A stretch of 64,000 bases of DNA from Phallusia mammillata. Lineage: Eukaryota > Chordata > Ascidiacea > Phlebobranchia > Ascidiidae. The position numbers and the translations under genes are program-made. How positions within the stretch are numbered: position 1 is the first letter of the stretch; each line of letters opens with the position of its first letter. Under the pieces are notes generated by a model. It made no database searches, was not told the origin of the DNA, and saw only the letters and a program-made list of their open reading frames with translations. Where the stretch lies: contig QLIY01000260.1 of assembly GCA_003260075.1 (NCBI GenBank), positions 115,425 through 179,424 on the forward strand, read 5' to 3'. Positions 1-9,440 of the stretch are shown piece after piece.

Positions 1-1191
1 ATTTAAAAAAATCTTTTTTTACTATACTCAAAAACAAAACAAAAATAGAACGGATAGATGGTGTTTAAGTTATTAGCATTGTTGATTTTTGTTTGTCGTC
101 CACAGTCCCATAAAATTAAGACTTCCAGATGCAGAAATTTAAACAAACTGCACAACAGTAGTGCAATGCGGAACTTTTCAACCTTTTCCAACTTTTGCGG
201 GTAATTTTTTCCGAACGAACTTTTCCTTGCTACCGGTAGAGTGAGAAGTAAAAAAAGTCCCTCAGGGGATAAAACATGTTTTGTGCATAATGGGGGGGGG
301 GAAACTTTTCCTTGCTACCGGTTTAGTAAGAAGTAAAAAAAGTCCCTCAGGGGATAAAACATGTTTTGTGCATAATTTAAACCCTATTTCGTCGATATCC
401 CTCCCGGTAGTTTGGAAGCAGCATAAATTGGCACAAGTGATGGTGGTTTCCCCTTTACTGACGTCACTAGCGAGTGCGCGGAAACTCGAAGGCGCGTTGC
501 AACTTTACAAAAACGAAGTTGCAAAACGTGTCATGGCACGCAATTTTCAAAAAACGCTATAGGATTTATTCTATTTTCATGGCTTTATGATTCAAACGCT
601 GTTTAAGCAAACGTAGCCAAGTATTGTGGTATAAAATACTTGTAAATACGTTTAAGCTTAACCGACACTAATATGCTATTATGTTAACCAACGTTAAATC
701 GGGACAGAAAATTATGTAAATCTATGAGCCATTTTATCGAGTGACTTTGTTTTTCCTTTGCACAACTGTTGAACATAATTTATCTTTGCACGACTTAAGA
801 ATAGAACATGATACAATACTGCTGGAAATGTCGTAACGTAAAGGAAGTACGCATTCTAGTTGGTTGCGAAACCTTTTGAACAAGAACAACACTGAAGTGG
901 TGAAACTATAGTTTTTATAGGCATCTTTCCTTGTCCAAATTTTCGTTGCACCTAGTAATGAAAAGGAATGGGGAAGCGATTTATCCTATTTACGGTCATT
1001 TGCAATAAAAACTACGCATTTACGCCATAACAGCGAATGCAGCAAATTGTCAAACCACTTTAGGTCTCTCTTAGCGCCATTTACGTGCTCAAACACAACA
1101 ATCGATACTTGCAAAGTCACTGTATACATACTTTGTAATCTGCTGTAGATAGTTTCATTTGACTAATGACAACTTTGTGTTTTCTTTGTAG
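1..1191. other. No gene recognised; left flank
   Basis: I see no convincing coding exon here. It should contain the upstream exons of the IL-17 exon at 1192 if that gene is compact, but I could not find a middle exon ending in the family's aromatic-rich segment with an AG|GT donor. One direct repeat joined by a G run lies at 219-375. Confidence 0.5.
219..375. repeat. Direct repeat of about 72 bp joined by G10
   Basis: Positions 219-290 and 303-375 are nearly identical (both contain CTTGCTACCGGT and end in TTTTGTGCATAA). They are separated by a pure G run at 292-301. This is one of many homopolymer-joined duplications in the window. Confidence 0.85.
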
Positions 1192-1414
1192 ACCTTTTGG
1201 AAAGCGATACATTCTTGACAGCGTTTGTCTGTGCGAGGGTTGTATTGACCCAATTTCAGGCGTTGAGGTTCGAAGCGGCTTGAAAAGCGTTGGAATGGAC
1301 TTACCAAGGGCCGTTAGATTATACAATGCTACTACCAACTCATACGAACTATCATATATCACCCTACACTTTGGTTGCCACTGTGTCATACAAAAGAACA
1401 ACAATCCACAATGA
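1192..1414 (+). CDS. IL-17 family cytokine, terminal exon only
   Basis: This exon carries the cystine-knot half of an IL-17-type secreted cytokine. It follows a polypyrimidine/AG acceptor (AG at 1190-1191) and starts with one base of a split Arg codon, the same phase as terminal exons in the three complete genes nearby. The translation has KRYILDSVCLCEGC, then a Gly-rich turn and SVGM strand region, then FGCHCV near the end, and stops at 1412-1414. The Cys-x-Cys-x-x-Cys and Gly-Cys-x-Cys pattern is the IL-17 signature. The extra central Cys of genes A and B (KRCYE) is absent, as in gene C. The upstream exons are not visible, so the gene is either longer to the left or broken. Family assignment is firm; function as a ligand is inferred from the family. 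Confidence 0.75.
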
Positions 1415-1869
1415 AGCCCGTACCTCACTTAAATTCACAACACTTATGGATATAAGATTTGTAAACAACAGCAATGCTTAAGTCGTCTTACACAACAAAA
1501 CGAGATTTTTTGTATGCCTTTATTTTTTTACTTTTTGTCGTGTTTTCTTGCAAACAATCATACTTTTATGAATTGTATCATTTTGCAAACCGTCGGTAGT
1601 TGTGTACAATGCTATATTTATAATAATATGTGTTCACCACTGCAAATTTTTTTGTTTGAACGCTTACGATTTGTCAGTTATGTTTAAAGTCATATGTTTT
1701 TCTATACTTTTTTATGATTTTAGTTGTGTTCTATTTGATTACTGTGTTTGTAATATCAATAAACTGCTTTATTTTTGCACCAAAAATACCCCTGTTCAAT
1801 TGGCAGCCACACGAAACCGATAAAAAATATTAGCACAATACGACTAAAAGGTAACTTTAGTAATCACCA

Positions 1870-1975
1870 AGTTAGCCGAGGTGCTTAATGCTGAATGGCT
1901 GGGGGCGCTTTAACTGCCGATCATGAAAGTTAACGGTTTCGTAAACGTGAGGGTTCTGAGTTCGAACCCAGCACA
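1870..1975 (+). repeat. tRNA-like SINE fragment
   Basis: A degenerate A-box-like stretch (TTAGCCGAGGTGC) is followed about 70 bp later by a B-box-like GAGTTCGAACCCAGC. This resembles the tRNA head of a SINE. It does not fold as an intact tRNA. Confidence 0.35.
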
Positions 1976-2374
1976 AGATTCTATATGAATAAGGACTAAA
2001 GGCCCGTTTACAACATACGTAGCAAAGCGAAGTTGAGCGAACATTTAACCTCTTTGGAAAAAGTTGTTTAGGGCATTTTTTGGTATAGCAATGCATACAT
2101 GTCATTGAATATCGATATTCTTAGCAATGAACGACAAGACCTACACAGACCCAGCCCAGTACCGGGCTTTTTAAGATCTTGTAAGAATGCCTATTTGAGG
2201 TTAAGTCAAACTTTGTGCAAACAATAAAATCCACGCAAAGCAAATAAGAAAGCGCACATGGGTAAACGACCGGTAGTGCAAGAACAAGTTTGGAATTTCC
2301 AGCGACAATAGTCGTTTGAGAGGTCCTGACCAAATTTAGTCAAATTGGGCGATGTTATTGTTGTTCGCATAAGG

Positions 2375-2648
2375 AAGGGGTGTCCAAAGTGCGGCCCGCG
2401 GCGGCATTTCAAGTGGCCCGCAGCTGTTTTTTTAAATTGTGTTGCGTATGGCCCGCCATCGTCCGGATAAGGCAAAAGCCTTCCATGGAACTTTATTTCC
2501 CGGTAAAATGGAAGTGTACATCGTTCTGACGCAACAAAATTCCACAATTTCTTAAATCCCGTATATTTGTGTTCTAATTCTAAAAACACGTTGGCCCGCG
2601 GGCGTCTTCACTTGGTAAAAATTGGTCCCCATTAAAAAAACACCCCTG
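2375..2648. mobile_element. hAT-type MITE
   Basis: The left end AGGGGTGTCCAAAGTGCGG and the right end CACCCCTG are the inverted ends typical of short non-autonomous hAT elements. The flanks GCATAAGG (left) and GCATAAGA (right) are a near-perfect 8-bp target duplication. The interior is rich in GGCCCGC and has no coding capacity. Confidence 0.7.
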
Positions 2649-2714
2649 GCATAAGAAATCTGGAAAATAAGTTATAAAACAACGAAGAATTGTAAAAGCG
2701 AAATTCCAACTTAC

Positions 2715-2985
2715 TGATGGCATGTTTATTGCAAATATTTTGGGGCGGAAGGATTGAGTGTTATTGTGTAAAATACCGGACAAAGATAAAACAAGTGACG
2801 TCACTATAAACATAAAAATGACGTATTCACTAAATGACGGGGGGGGGGGGTGATGGCATGTTTATTGCAAATATTTTGGGGCGGGGAATTTTTGGAAGGA
2901 TTGAGTGTTATTGTGTAAAATACCGGACAAAGATAAGACAAGTGACGTCACTATAAACATAAAAATGACGTATTCACTAAATGAC
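2715..2985. repeat. Direct repeat of about 125 bp joined by G12
   Basis: Positions 2715-2838 and 2851-2985 are the same sequence with small differences (the right copy has about 8 extra bases). The G run at 2839-2850 sits exactly between them. Confidence 0.85.
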
Positions 2986-3313
2986 GTATTCATACACAAA
3001 TAAATGTTGAAGATATAGGCTGCGTTGAAACAAACGCAAAATGTCAAAGAATTTTCCCTAAATGTCTTTTTGTTAGGAACAGATTATATTGAAATGAAGT
3101 TTTTGAAATAAAGAATAATCATAAATCTTTATGAAAGCTGATTAACATTCGATTTCGTAGTGATGTTGACTAAAATAAAATCTGACTTGGTAGAAGAAAC
3201 AAAAGCCAAGTGGAAACAGGAACAAGCTGCAATCAAAACCTTACCATGAGACGTAGTCAACCAAATACTTCCGCCATCGAAATATTTGCGTTTAACAAGT
3301 TTTATAAGGACAA

Positions 3314-3321
3314 TATAAAAG
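3314..3321 (+). promoter_or_regulatory. TATA box of IL-17 gene A
   Basis: TATAAAAG lies 79 bp upstream of the ATG at 3400 and is followed by a GC-rich initiator-like stretch (GAGCCGCGCGACACC). The same block is present upstream of gene B with a mutated TATA. Confidence 0.7.
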
Positions 3322-3399
3322 AGCCGCGCGACACCAGCCTCTCAGCAGTCTGCAAATCGAGATTTACAACAAAACGTTGGGAATTGTGCCGAAATTAAG

Positions 3400-4909
3400 A
3401 TGATCTTCAAGACGATTGTTATAATAATTGTTGGCGTAACGGAGGGAATAAAAGTTGGAATGAGCCCCTACGAAAAGTGAGTATATTTTTGATTCGAACT
3501 TCAATAGCATGAAAGGAAGCTTACGCAGATTTTACACGTCTTTACATATTTTTTCAAAAGAATGTCTAACAATAAACGCACAAATCATATTGAAACCTAT
3601 ATTTGAAGCTTTCTTTAGCGCTTTATGTCAGTCCAGCGACAGACGTCAATTTGATTCAATTACGGTGCGCTACTGCGTTTAGACTAAAGTGACGTTTAAA
3701 CGACGTATAATGTGATTACAGAAAGCTTGACTTGATGCATTTCAAAATCATCTTTAATACACATTGCCGTAGTCACCATGATATCTTAGGTAACTGGGGC
3801 ACCAACTTTTTCATTTATTTTTCATCCTATGATGGTGATTACATTTGCAAACTTCAGGGACATTATATGCTTAGCATGTAGATTGTAATTTCCGATCAAA
3901 AAAAGTGGACAAACACAAACAATTATAAATCTTAATTTGCAAGTAAAATTTGCAGGTGTATTCGGGGAATATAGTAAACCCCAAGTAATTGGGGGCTGGT
4001 TGACAAAACGGTTACAAGCAAACTAGTTTTAAACGACCTGTCTCCATTTAAGGCTGCAAGTGAAAGTAGAGGTAATCAAGTGACTGAATCAAGCTTAACA
4101 TCACCTTGCCTTTCTCCTCGGTGTGCCAATATTTGACGGCGGAAAGACTGCAATAAAACACGTGGTGCGACAAATTTTCCCGGGAAATGGGAAAGGTTTC
4201 CCCAAATGCTGGCGCACCTAGAGCGCGGTCTCCACGTGGAAGCATTTGTTTGTCAAAGGGGAACAGTCAAGGATGGGGCATTGACACCGGTATTGTTATG
4301 TACAATGCTCGTCAACCTTTTATTCACCCTTTTAGAACCGGGGAATGTATGCGATTCTATGTACCCTTGAAAATTATCCTACAACCAATCTCGTTTTTGG
4401 ACGTTACAGCGGCTACAACTTTAGGTGAACCTTTATGTGCATATAAAATCACTGATCTGAGCACAAGTCTAGCAATTTAGGTTCTGGCGCATTGTATTAT
4501 ACTTTTAACGAACAGTTTCACAACGTGTGTTCTTGTCTTGTAGCGACTTCGGCACGTTTTGTGTCACAAATATTGCAATGCCGCTGACGTAACAAATGAC
4601 GCGCCAATATTCGATGACGCGCCAATAAGTTAATGTATGCACTATATATGATAGGGCAAAAAAAACTGACACCAAACATACATAATCACAATCTTTATCA
4701 ACAATTTAGTAAACGGGTTAAGATGAACATAAATTCATAACTGGGTTCAGCCCTGAAGCGTCTATATGCAGACCAGCGATTACGGCACACTCATATGTAA
4801 ATCACAGTACGCCAGGCTCATTGAAGGCACCATACCGAATCAGCCGGTCCACAAGTATTCACCACAAATCTAGCCTGCGGTGGGATTCGAACCCACAACA
4901 GGAGTCTTT

Positions 4910-4987
<78 letters not shown>

Positions 4988-6306
4988 ATCTCACCGCAGG
5001 CGTCTTCAATGGGCCTGGCGTACTGTGATTTAGTAAACGGGTTTCGAAAAAATGGAATTACTAAAGAACAACACAATGCTATAAAAAAAAAAAATGAGTT
5101 TTTCAGTTTATCCAGTCCAACGCGACGTAGTTTGTCAATATATTTTTTACATAACATTTGTTTCTGTGATTCTAGCGGCCTAGCTGGCGCTGCTGAAGAA
5201 TACCGCCAGTTTAAAGCGCTTCTACTCCGAAACCCGAAACTGATGGACACATTAGAGATGATCAACGTCACCAACGATGACGTAGACGCTGGTATTGGTC
5301 GGGAGAAGAGGTCAACCAAAAATAAAAGCTGTCCAACATTTACAAACAGCTACTTACAGAATGCAAGATCGCCAAGAGAACTTAGTATATCACCTTGGAA
5401 ATTTGTGCGCGAATTTGATGCGAGAAGGTAGGTAAAGGTAACTGACTTACCGCAATTTCAGAGGGAGAAACAATATACAATAAACTTGATATTATGCCTG
5501 GCAGCAAAAGCTTACATAAATATACAATAAACCTCGGCTAATCCGAAACAGCTTGGTCCAAATTTGTCCGGTTTAGGCTAAGATCCGGATTAACCAATGT
5601 CGAATAGTTCAAGCCTTACCACATTACAAATCATTTGCACCTAAGCTTTTGTCCGCAATAGGCTAAGATCCGGATTAACCGAAACCGGTTTAATCGAGGT
5701 TTACTGTAATAACTGTCTATGATTCATGTTTTAATTTTAATTTTGTAGAACGCCACAAAACTTGGTGAAAGCCAAATGCCTTTGCGATGGCTGTATCAAC
5801 ATGGTAACTAGAAGAGAAACCAGGCATCTGAGAAGTGTGCCAATGTATTTTCCCATTACGGTTATAAAAACTTACAAAAGAAAACGCTGTTATGAAACTG
5901 TTCACATTCCTTTTGGGTGTACTTGTGTATTTCCCAGCATTGAACGTACATCAGGCAAAACTAAACCTCCATATGTCTCAAAACCTGTTTGTTACAGGCG
6001 TCCAANTTTTAATTTTGCAGAACGCCACAATACTTGGTGAAAGCCAAATGCCTTTGCTGTATCAACATGGTAACTAGAAGAGAAACCCGGCATCTGAGAA
6101 GTGTGCCAATGTATTTGCCCATTACGGTTATAAAAACTTACAAAAGAAAACGCTGTTATGAAACTGTTCACATTCCTTTTGGGTGTACTTGTGTATTTCC
6201 CAGCATTGAACGTACATCAGGCAAAACTAAACCTCCATATGTCTCAAAACCTGTTTGTTACAGGCGTCCAAAAGCCAACCTTAATGTGACTCAAGTGGAA
6301 ATATAA
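3400..6306 (+). CDS. IL-17 family cytokine, gene A
   Basis: Secreted cystine-knot cytokine. Exon 1 is 3400-3476 (signal peptide, start MIFKTIVIIIVG), exon 2 is 5176-5427, and exon 3 is 5749 onward. All three have GT..AG borders and matching phases (2, 2), giving about 204 residues. Exon 2 ends in SPWKFVREFDARR, the strand before the knot; exon 3 has KCLCDGC (about 119-125), SVPMYFPITVI, a central Cys in KRCYE, and GCTCVFP. A dibasic REKR (68-71) lies between the signal peptide and the knot and could be a furin site. NVT and NKS are possible glycan sites. Exon 3 is present twice: the first copy runs into an N at 6006; the second (6021-6306, TAA stop) lacks 6 bp, so the motif reads CLCC. I read this as an allele or assembly joint, so the true C-terminus is uncertain. 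Receptor binding is inferred from the family. Confidence 0.88.
4596..4627 (+). promoter_or_regulatory. Paired intronic ATGACGCGCCAATA motif
   Basis: Two copies of ATGACGCGCCAATA, starting at 4596 and 4614 (18-bp period), lie in intron 1 of gene A. The same pair occurs in intron 1 of gene B (10824 and 10842, first copy with one change) and in its duplicate. Conservation beside diverged sequence suggests a binding-site pair. The core resembles E2F/CCAAT-type sites; no factor is assigned. Confidence 0.4.
4731..5034. mobile_element. tRNA-containing repeat with inverted ends, interrupted by G75
   Basis: Arms at 4798-4826 and 5004-5032 are inverted copies of a 29-bp end (AAATCACAGTACGCCAGG) with one mismatch. 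Between them is the 3' part of a tRNA-like sequence on the minus strand (ATTCGAACCCAC at about 4885), cut by a pure G run at 4912-4986. The left shoulder (4731-4797) matches 33480-33550, so this belongs to the tRNA-headed repeat family at 32.8-33.6 kb. It lies in intron 1 of IL-17 gene A. Confidence 0.65.
5525..5706. mobile_element. Pogo/Tigger-like MITE in intron 2 of gene A
   Basis: Inverted ends CAATAAACCTCGGCTAATCC and TTAATCGAGGTTTACTG are flanked by TA dinucleotides. Inside are two copies of AAGATCCGGATTAACC. The same element sits at the same place in gene B (11383-11564) and its duplicate (14184-14365), so it predates the A/B duplication. It is absent from gene C. Confidence 0.7.
5732..6306 (+). 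repeat. Duplicated exon 3 of gene A joined at a single N
   Basis: Sequence 5732-6005 (acceptor plus exon 3) is repeated at 6007-6306 after an N at 6006. The copies differ by a 6-bp deletion and a few substitutions; only the second reaches the natural stop. The first copy ends at the bases where the second continues, as expected for two unmerged contig ends or alleles. Confidence 0.85.
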
Positions 6307-6957
6307 CTTTTTTGCAAACTTTTTCACAAAAAAACACAAATTTAAATACCAAAGCTGACGATTTTCAGTTGAATATATTTTACAATCTTTACTTTATTCT
6401 CAGGACCACTAAACATGGTAAAAAACGTAAAAAATTATAAATCAAAATAAACAATCCATTTTATCATTTTAAAATTTGCAAAACGTATGTAACACAGACA
6501 TTTTTAATTGTTGTTTGCAGAAATATCTATACTTACTGTGTCTATACTTACTGTGTGTACAATGTAAAAAACAACAACACATTTTTAGTGTATGTTTCAT
6601 CACTGTAACATATTTTCACGTACAATCGAATGTCCACGAGGCGTTACGCTTCTGATGAATGTTGTTGATATTTGTTCAATAAAATCGATTCATTTGTGAT
6701 TTTTAAGCAGTATCAATGTTCTGTTTTTATATGGGACTAGTTTAGTTTTAATAAACCGGGCTTTTGTATCTTCGAAGTTTTTTATTTCACGTAGTCTTAT
6801 GTAATAATCCACTCGTAAAAATAAAAATGCTGATTTCCGATATTATGTCGTCTAAATTTGTCACATAATACGCTAAGCTCTTTGCTCTCATCTAGCAGAA
6901 GATTTTTTTGGTCACTGTTACAAATGCGACAAAAAAGGACAATTGCACCGCCATCCA

Positions 6958-7249
6958 AACTTGTAAGACGGGTCGGGTTCGGGCTTAGGTTTTTTTTTAA
7001 AATAACGATTCGGACCTGACTTTACACTTTGTGTCAGTATTTTTTAAATAAATTTAACTAGCTAAGGGGCCAGTAGCTGGACTTGACCTAATGTCAAACA
7101 GCTTTAAAACGCTCTGTTTAAGACCAATGTCATTCATTGTCAATCCTTCAATGTATAAGCCTGTCAATCAAACTTTAGGGCTTAATTGGGCTTTTCAAAA
7201 ACGATTCGAGTTCGGATCAAGATTGGGCTTCAATTTCAGGTCCGTTTAC
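6958..7249. mobile_element. Unclassified insertion rich in GGTCGGGTTCGGG
   Basis: The sequence begins near ACGGGTCGGGTTCGGGCTTA and ends in CCGTTTACAACTCTG, inside a CCGCCAT duplication. The paralogous flank at about 15370-15390 lacks it (the sequence runs straight from GCACCGCCAT into AACGATGAAATT). It is therefore an insertion. A 45-bp piece built from both ends of a related element lies in TgB exon 6 (28651-28695). Confidence 0.5.
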
Positions 7250-7752
7250 AACTCTGCCGCCATCACGATGAAATTGTTCGGCTTAAATATTTCTTCAGTT
7301 TGCTTTCCGTTGGAAAGTTCAAAGAGTTCACGTGCAACTACAAATACCGCTAATAAGTTAATTTCGGGTTATAACAAGACCAGGTAACTAGACAGCACCA
7401 TGAAGAAGCAGCAGTGACCAAATAAATACAAACCTGACTTCTTTTGCATGTGATAATATCATTTTCGCTGTTTGCTAGTAGTTGTACGTAACAATAAACA
7501 AACAATATTACAATATTTTTTCTCGATAAGTTGGCGTTTGACCATCCAGTCGCCCTATTAACCTTTGTATGAGATGGCAATGTGGTAAAAAACAAAACCT
7601 TGGAATGTATGCTACAAGTTTTAAACTTCACCGCATTCTCAAAATAACCACATCTTATATATTTCATAATTTCGGGTTAGTTTCGTCTTCAAAAGGCAAC
7701 CTTAAACGTAACAGAATTGTTTCATAACTCAAAAGCAAGCTAAAGGTTTTAT

Positions 7753-8033
7753 AGGGGTCGGCAAATCCTGGGCGAGCTAGTTTTTGGGGCACGCGAAACG
7801 ATTCCCTAATTCTTGTTTACTTGCTTCGTATATTATAAAATATATTCATGTTACCTGCTTGATATATTATAAAATAATACATTGCTGGTTTCCGGCTGTT
7901 ATCATGTTCATGTGTTATACACTAACGATTCTTCCTCATTTTCATATTGAAATTTATGAGTAAATTGAACCATTTCGCACAAAAATGTGACCATTGCAAA
8001 ATAACGCCTTGTTCAAAAGGTTGACGACCCCTG
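7753..8033. mobile_element. hAT-type MITE
   Basis: Left end TAGGGGTCGGCAAATCC and right end GGTTGACGACCCCTG form imperfect inverted ends of the hAT MITE type. The right part of the same insertion survives at about 15660-15762 in the duplicated flank of gene B. Confidence 0.6.
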
Positions 8034-9218
8034 GTGCAGTTTAATATACCAGTTCAATTATCTGTTTGTTTGTTTGCTTAACTGGTCGCATTTATTATCA
8101 TCTTGTCCGAATAAGTCTTTGTCCTGAAATACACGCGCGTGGCGCTGTTATAAACGGTAAACCAGACGCATTTGCTGAGAACCGATGTCTTCAACAAACA
8201 TGAATCATTATGAGTCAAAACTGAAGTCGAGTTCGTGACAGAGGGAAAATGAGTCGCAATTTAAAACAAGTCTTAAATAAAGCGTAACGAGCATTTCGTG
8301 GACGTTCCCTGTCCAGTTCGCAATTATTACCATCGACATACGGTTAAGATAAAACAAGTGAAGTCACTACAAACATAAAAATGACTTATTCATAAAAGGG
8401 CGTATTCATAAAAATATTTTATTTTAAAAATTACGTTTTTAAAAATGACGTATTCATACACAAATAAATGTTGTAGGCTGCTTTAAAAAAATCAAAATAT
8501 CAAAGTGGTTTCGAACATAACAATAAGGAACTGGATTCGTTTTATGGCCACAGTAAATCATAAATGCACTTGATTAAAACATTTAAAGTAACTAATTTCT
8601 TTATTGGTAAAATACGAGGCGTAGTTTCCCAATACGATAAATTGGCAGCTACTTATGTTGTCTTATGACAATGATTGGTATTTTCCCTGAGTTTGCAAAA
8701 CATTATGCGTCAACTTCATGATTTGGCGCCAGTGTCAAAAAGAACTTTCAATCTGATTAGCAATCCAAGATACAAAACACGCTGCCAAGTCAACTGGCCG
8801 ATGGGAAGCTTCCTTGTTTTCCCACATTGCTCAAAAAACAAGACGGTTGAGTCTTTATAATATTAGGAAATAAGCATATTATGGAGAAACGAATAGAAAT
8901 AGGAGTCGAACCAACAAATTTATTTACGCCGGTTTTGGCATGTAAAACATAACTAGCACTGCAAATAAACCAATTCTGAGACTTGTTTATACCAGATAAA
9001 TCTCAAACAAAAAATATAGATTTTTTTTCTAGCAACAGATTTGATATTGAAATGACGATTTCAAAATGAAGGAAGAATCATTTAACTTTATCAAAGCTGA
9101 TTAACTTTCGATTTTGTAGTTGATTAAAATGAAAAATCTGGCGTGGTTGAAACAAACAAAAGCCAAGTAGAAACAGAAAAAAGCTGCGATCAAAACTTCA
9201 CCATGAGACGTAGGCGCG

Positions 9219-9344
9219 GTCAACTAATTACTTCCGCCATCAAAATGTTTGCAAGGGTCGGCAACCTTTTTTGCACGGCGGACCGCTTTGGAAAGTAAAG
9301 GGGGGGGGGAGTCAACTAATTACTTCCGCCATCAAAATGTTTGC
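9219..9344. repeat. 34-bp direct repeat enclosing a MITE stump and G10
   Basis: A 34-bp sequence beginning GTCAACTAATTACTTCC occurs at 9219-9252 and 9311-9344. Between the copies are the first 47 bp of the hAT MITE found whole at 9590-9823, then a G run at 9300-9309. This is what a joint between an allele with a MITE insertion and an allele without one would look like. Confidence 0.75.
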
Positions 9345-9363
9345 GTTTTACAAGTTTGGACAA

Positions 9364-9371
9364 TCTAAGAG
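9364..9371 (+). promoter_or_regulatory. Decayed TATA box of IL-17 gene B
   Basis: The position of the gene A TATA box (TATAAAAG) holds TCTAAGAG here, while the following GAGCCGCGCGACACCAGCCT is identical. The ATG follows at 9441. Gene B may have a weaker or altered promoter. Confidence 0.5.
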
Positions 9372-9440
9372 AGCCGCGCGACACCAGCCTCGCAGTCTGC
9401 AAATCGAGATTTACAACAAAACGTTGGGAATTTTGCAGAA

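Larger units (their letters stand above)
6307..9440. other. 3' flank of gene A; duplicated with 3' flank of gene B
   Basis: No coding exon seen. Segments at about 6830-6960, 7250-7440 and 7900-8300 align with 15260-15370, 15380-15560 and 15660-16000 downstream of the B copy, so the IL-17 duplication included several kb of 3' flank. Two transposon relics (6958-7249, 7753-8033) are annotated separately. The 5' flank of gene B starts at about 9050 and resembles 3090-3400. Confidence 0.6.

Noticed and set aside
281-562. 93-residue open frame near the left end
   Set aside because: It crosses a G-run joint, has no family resemblance, and half of it is duplicated sequence.
4818-5319. Long open frames with polyglycine or polyproline (also at 49835-50259 and 29968-30414)
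   Set aside because: They are translations of pure G or C runs and have no other support.
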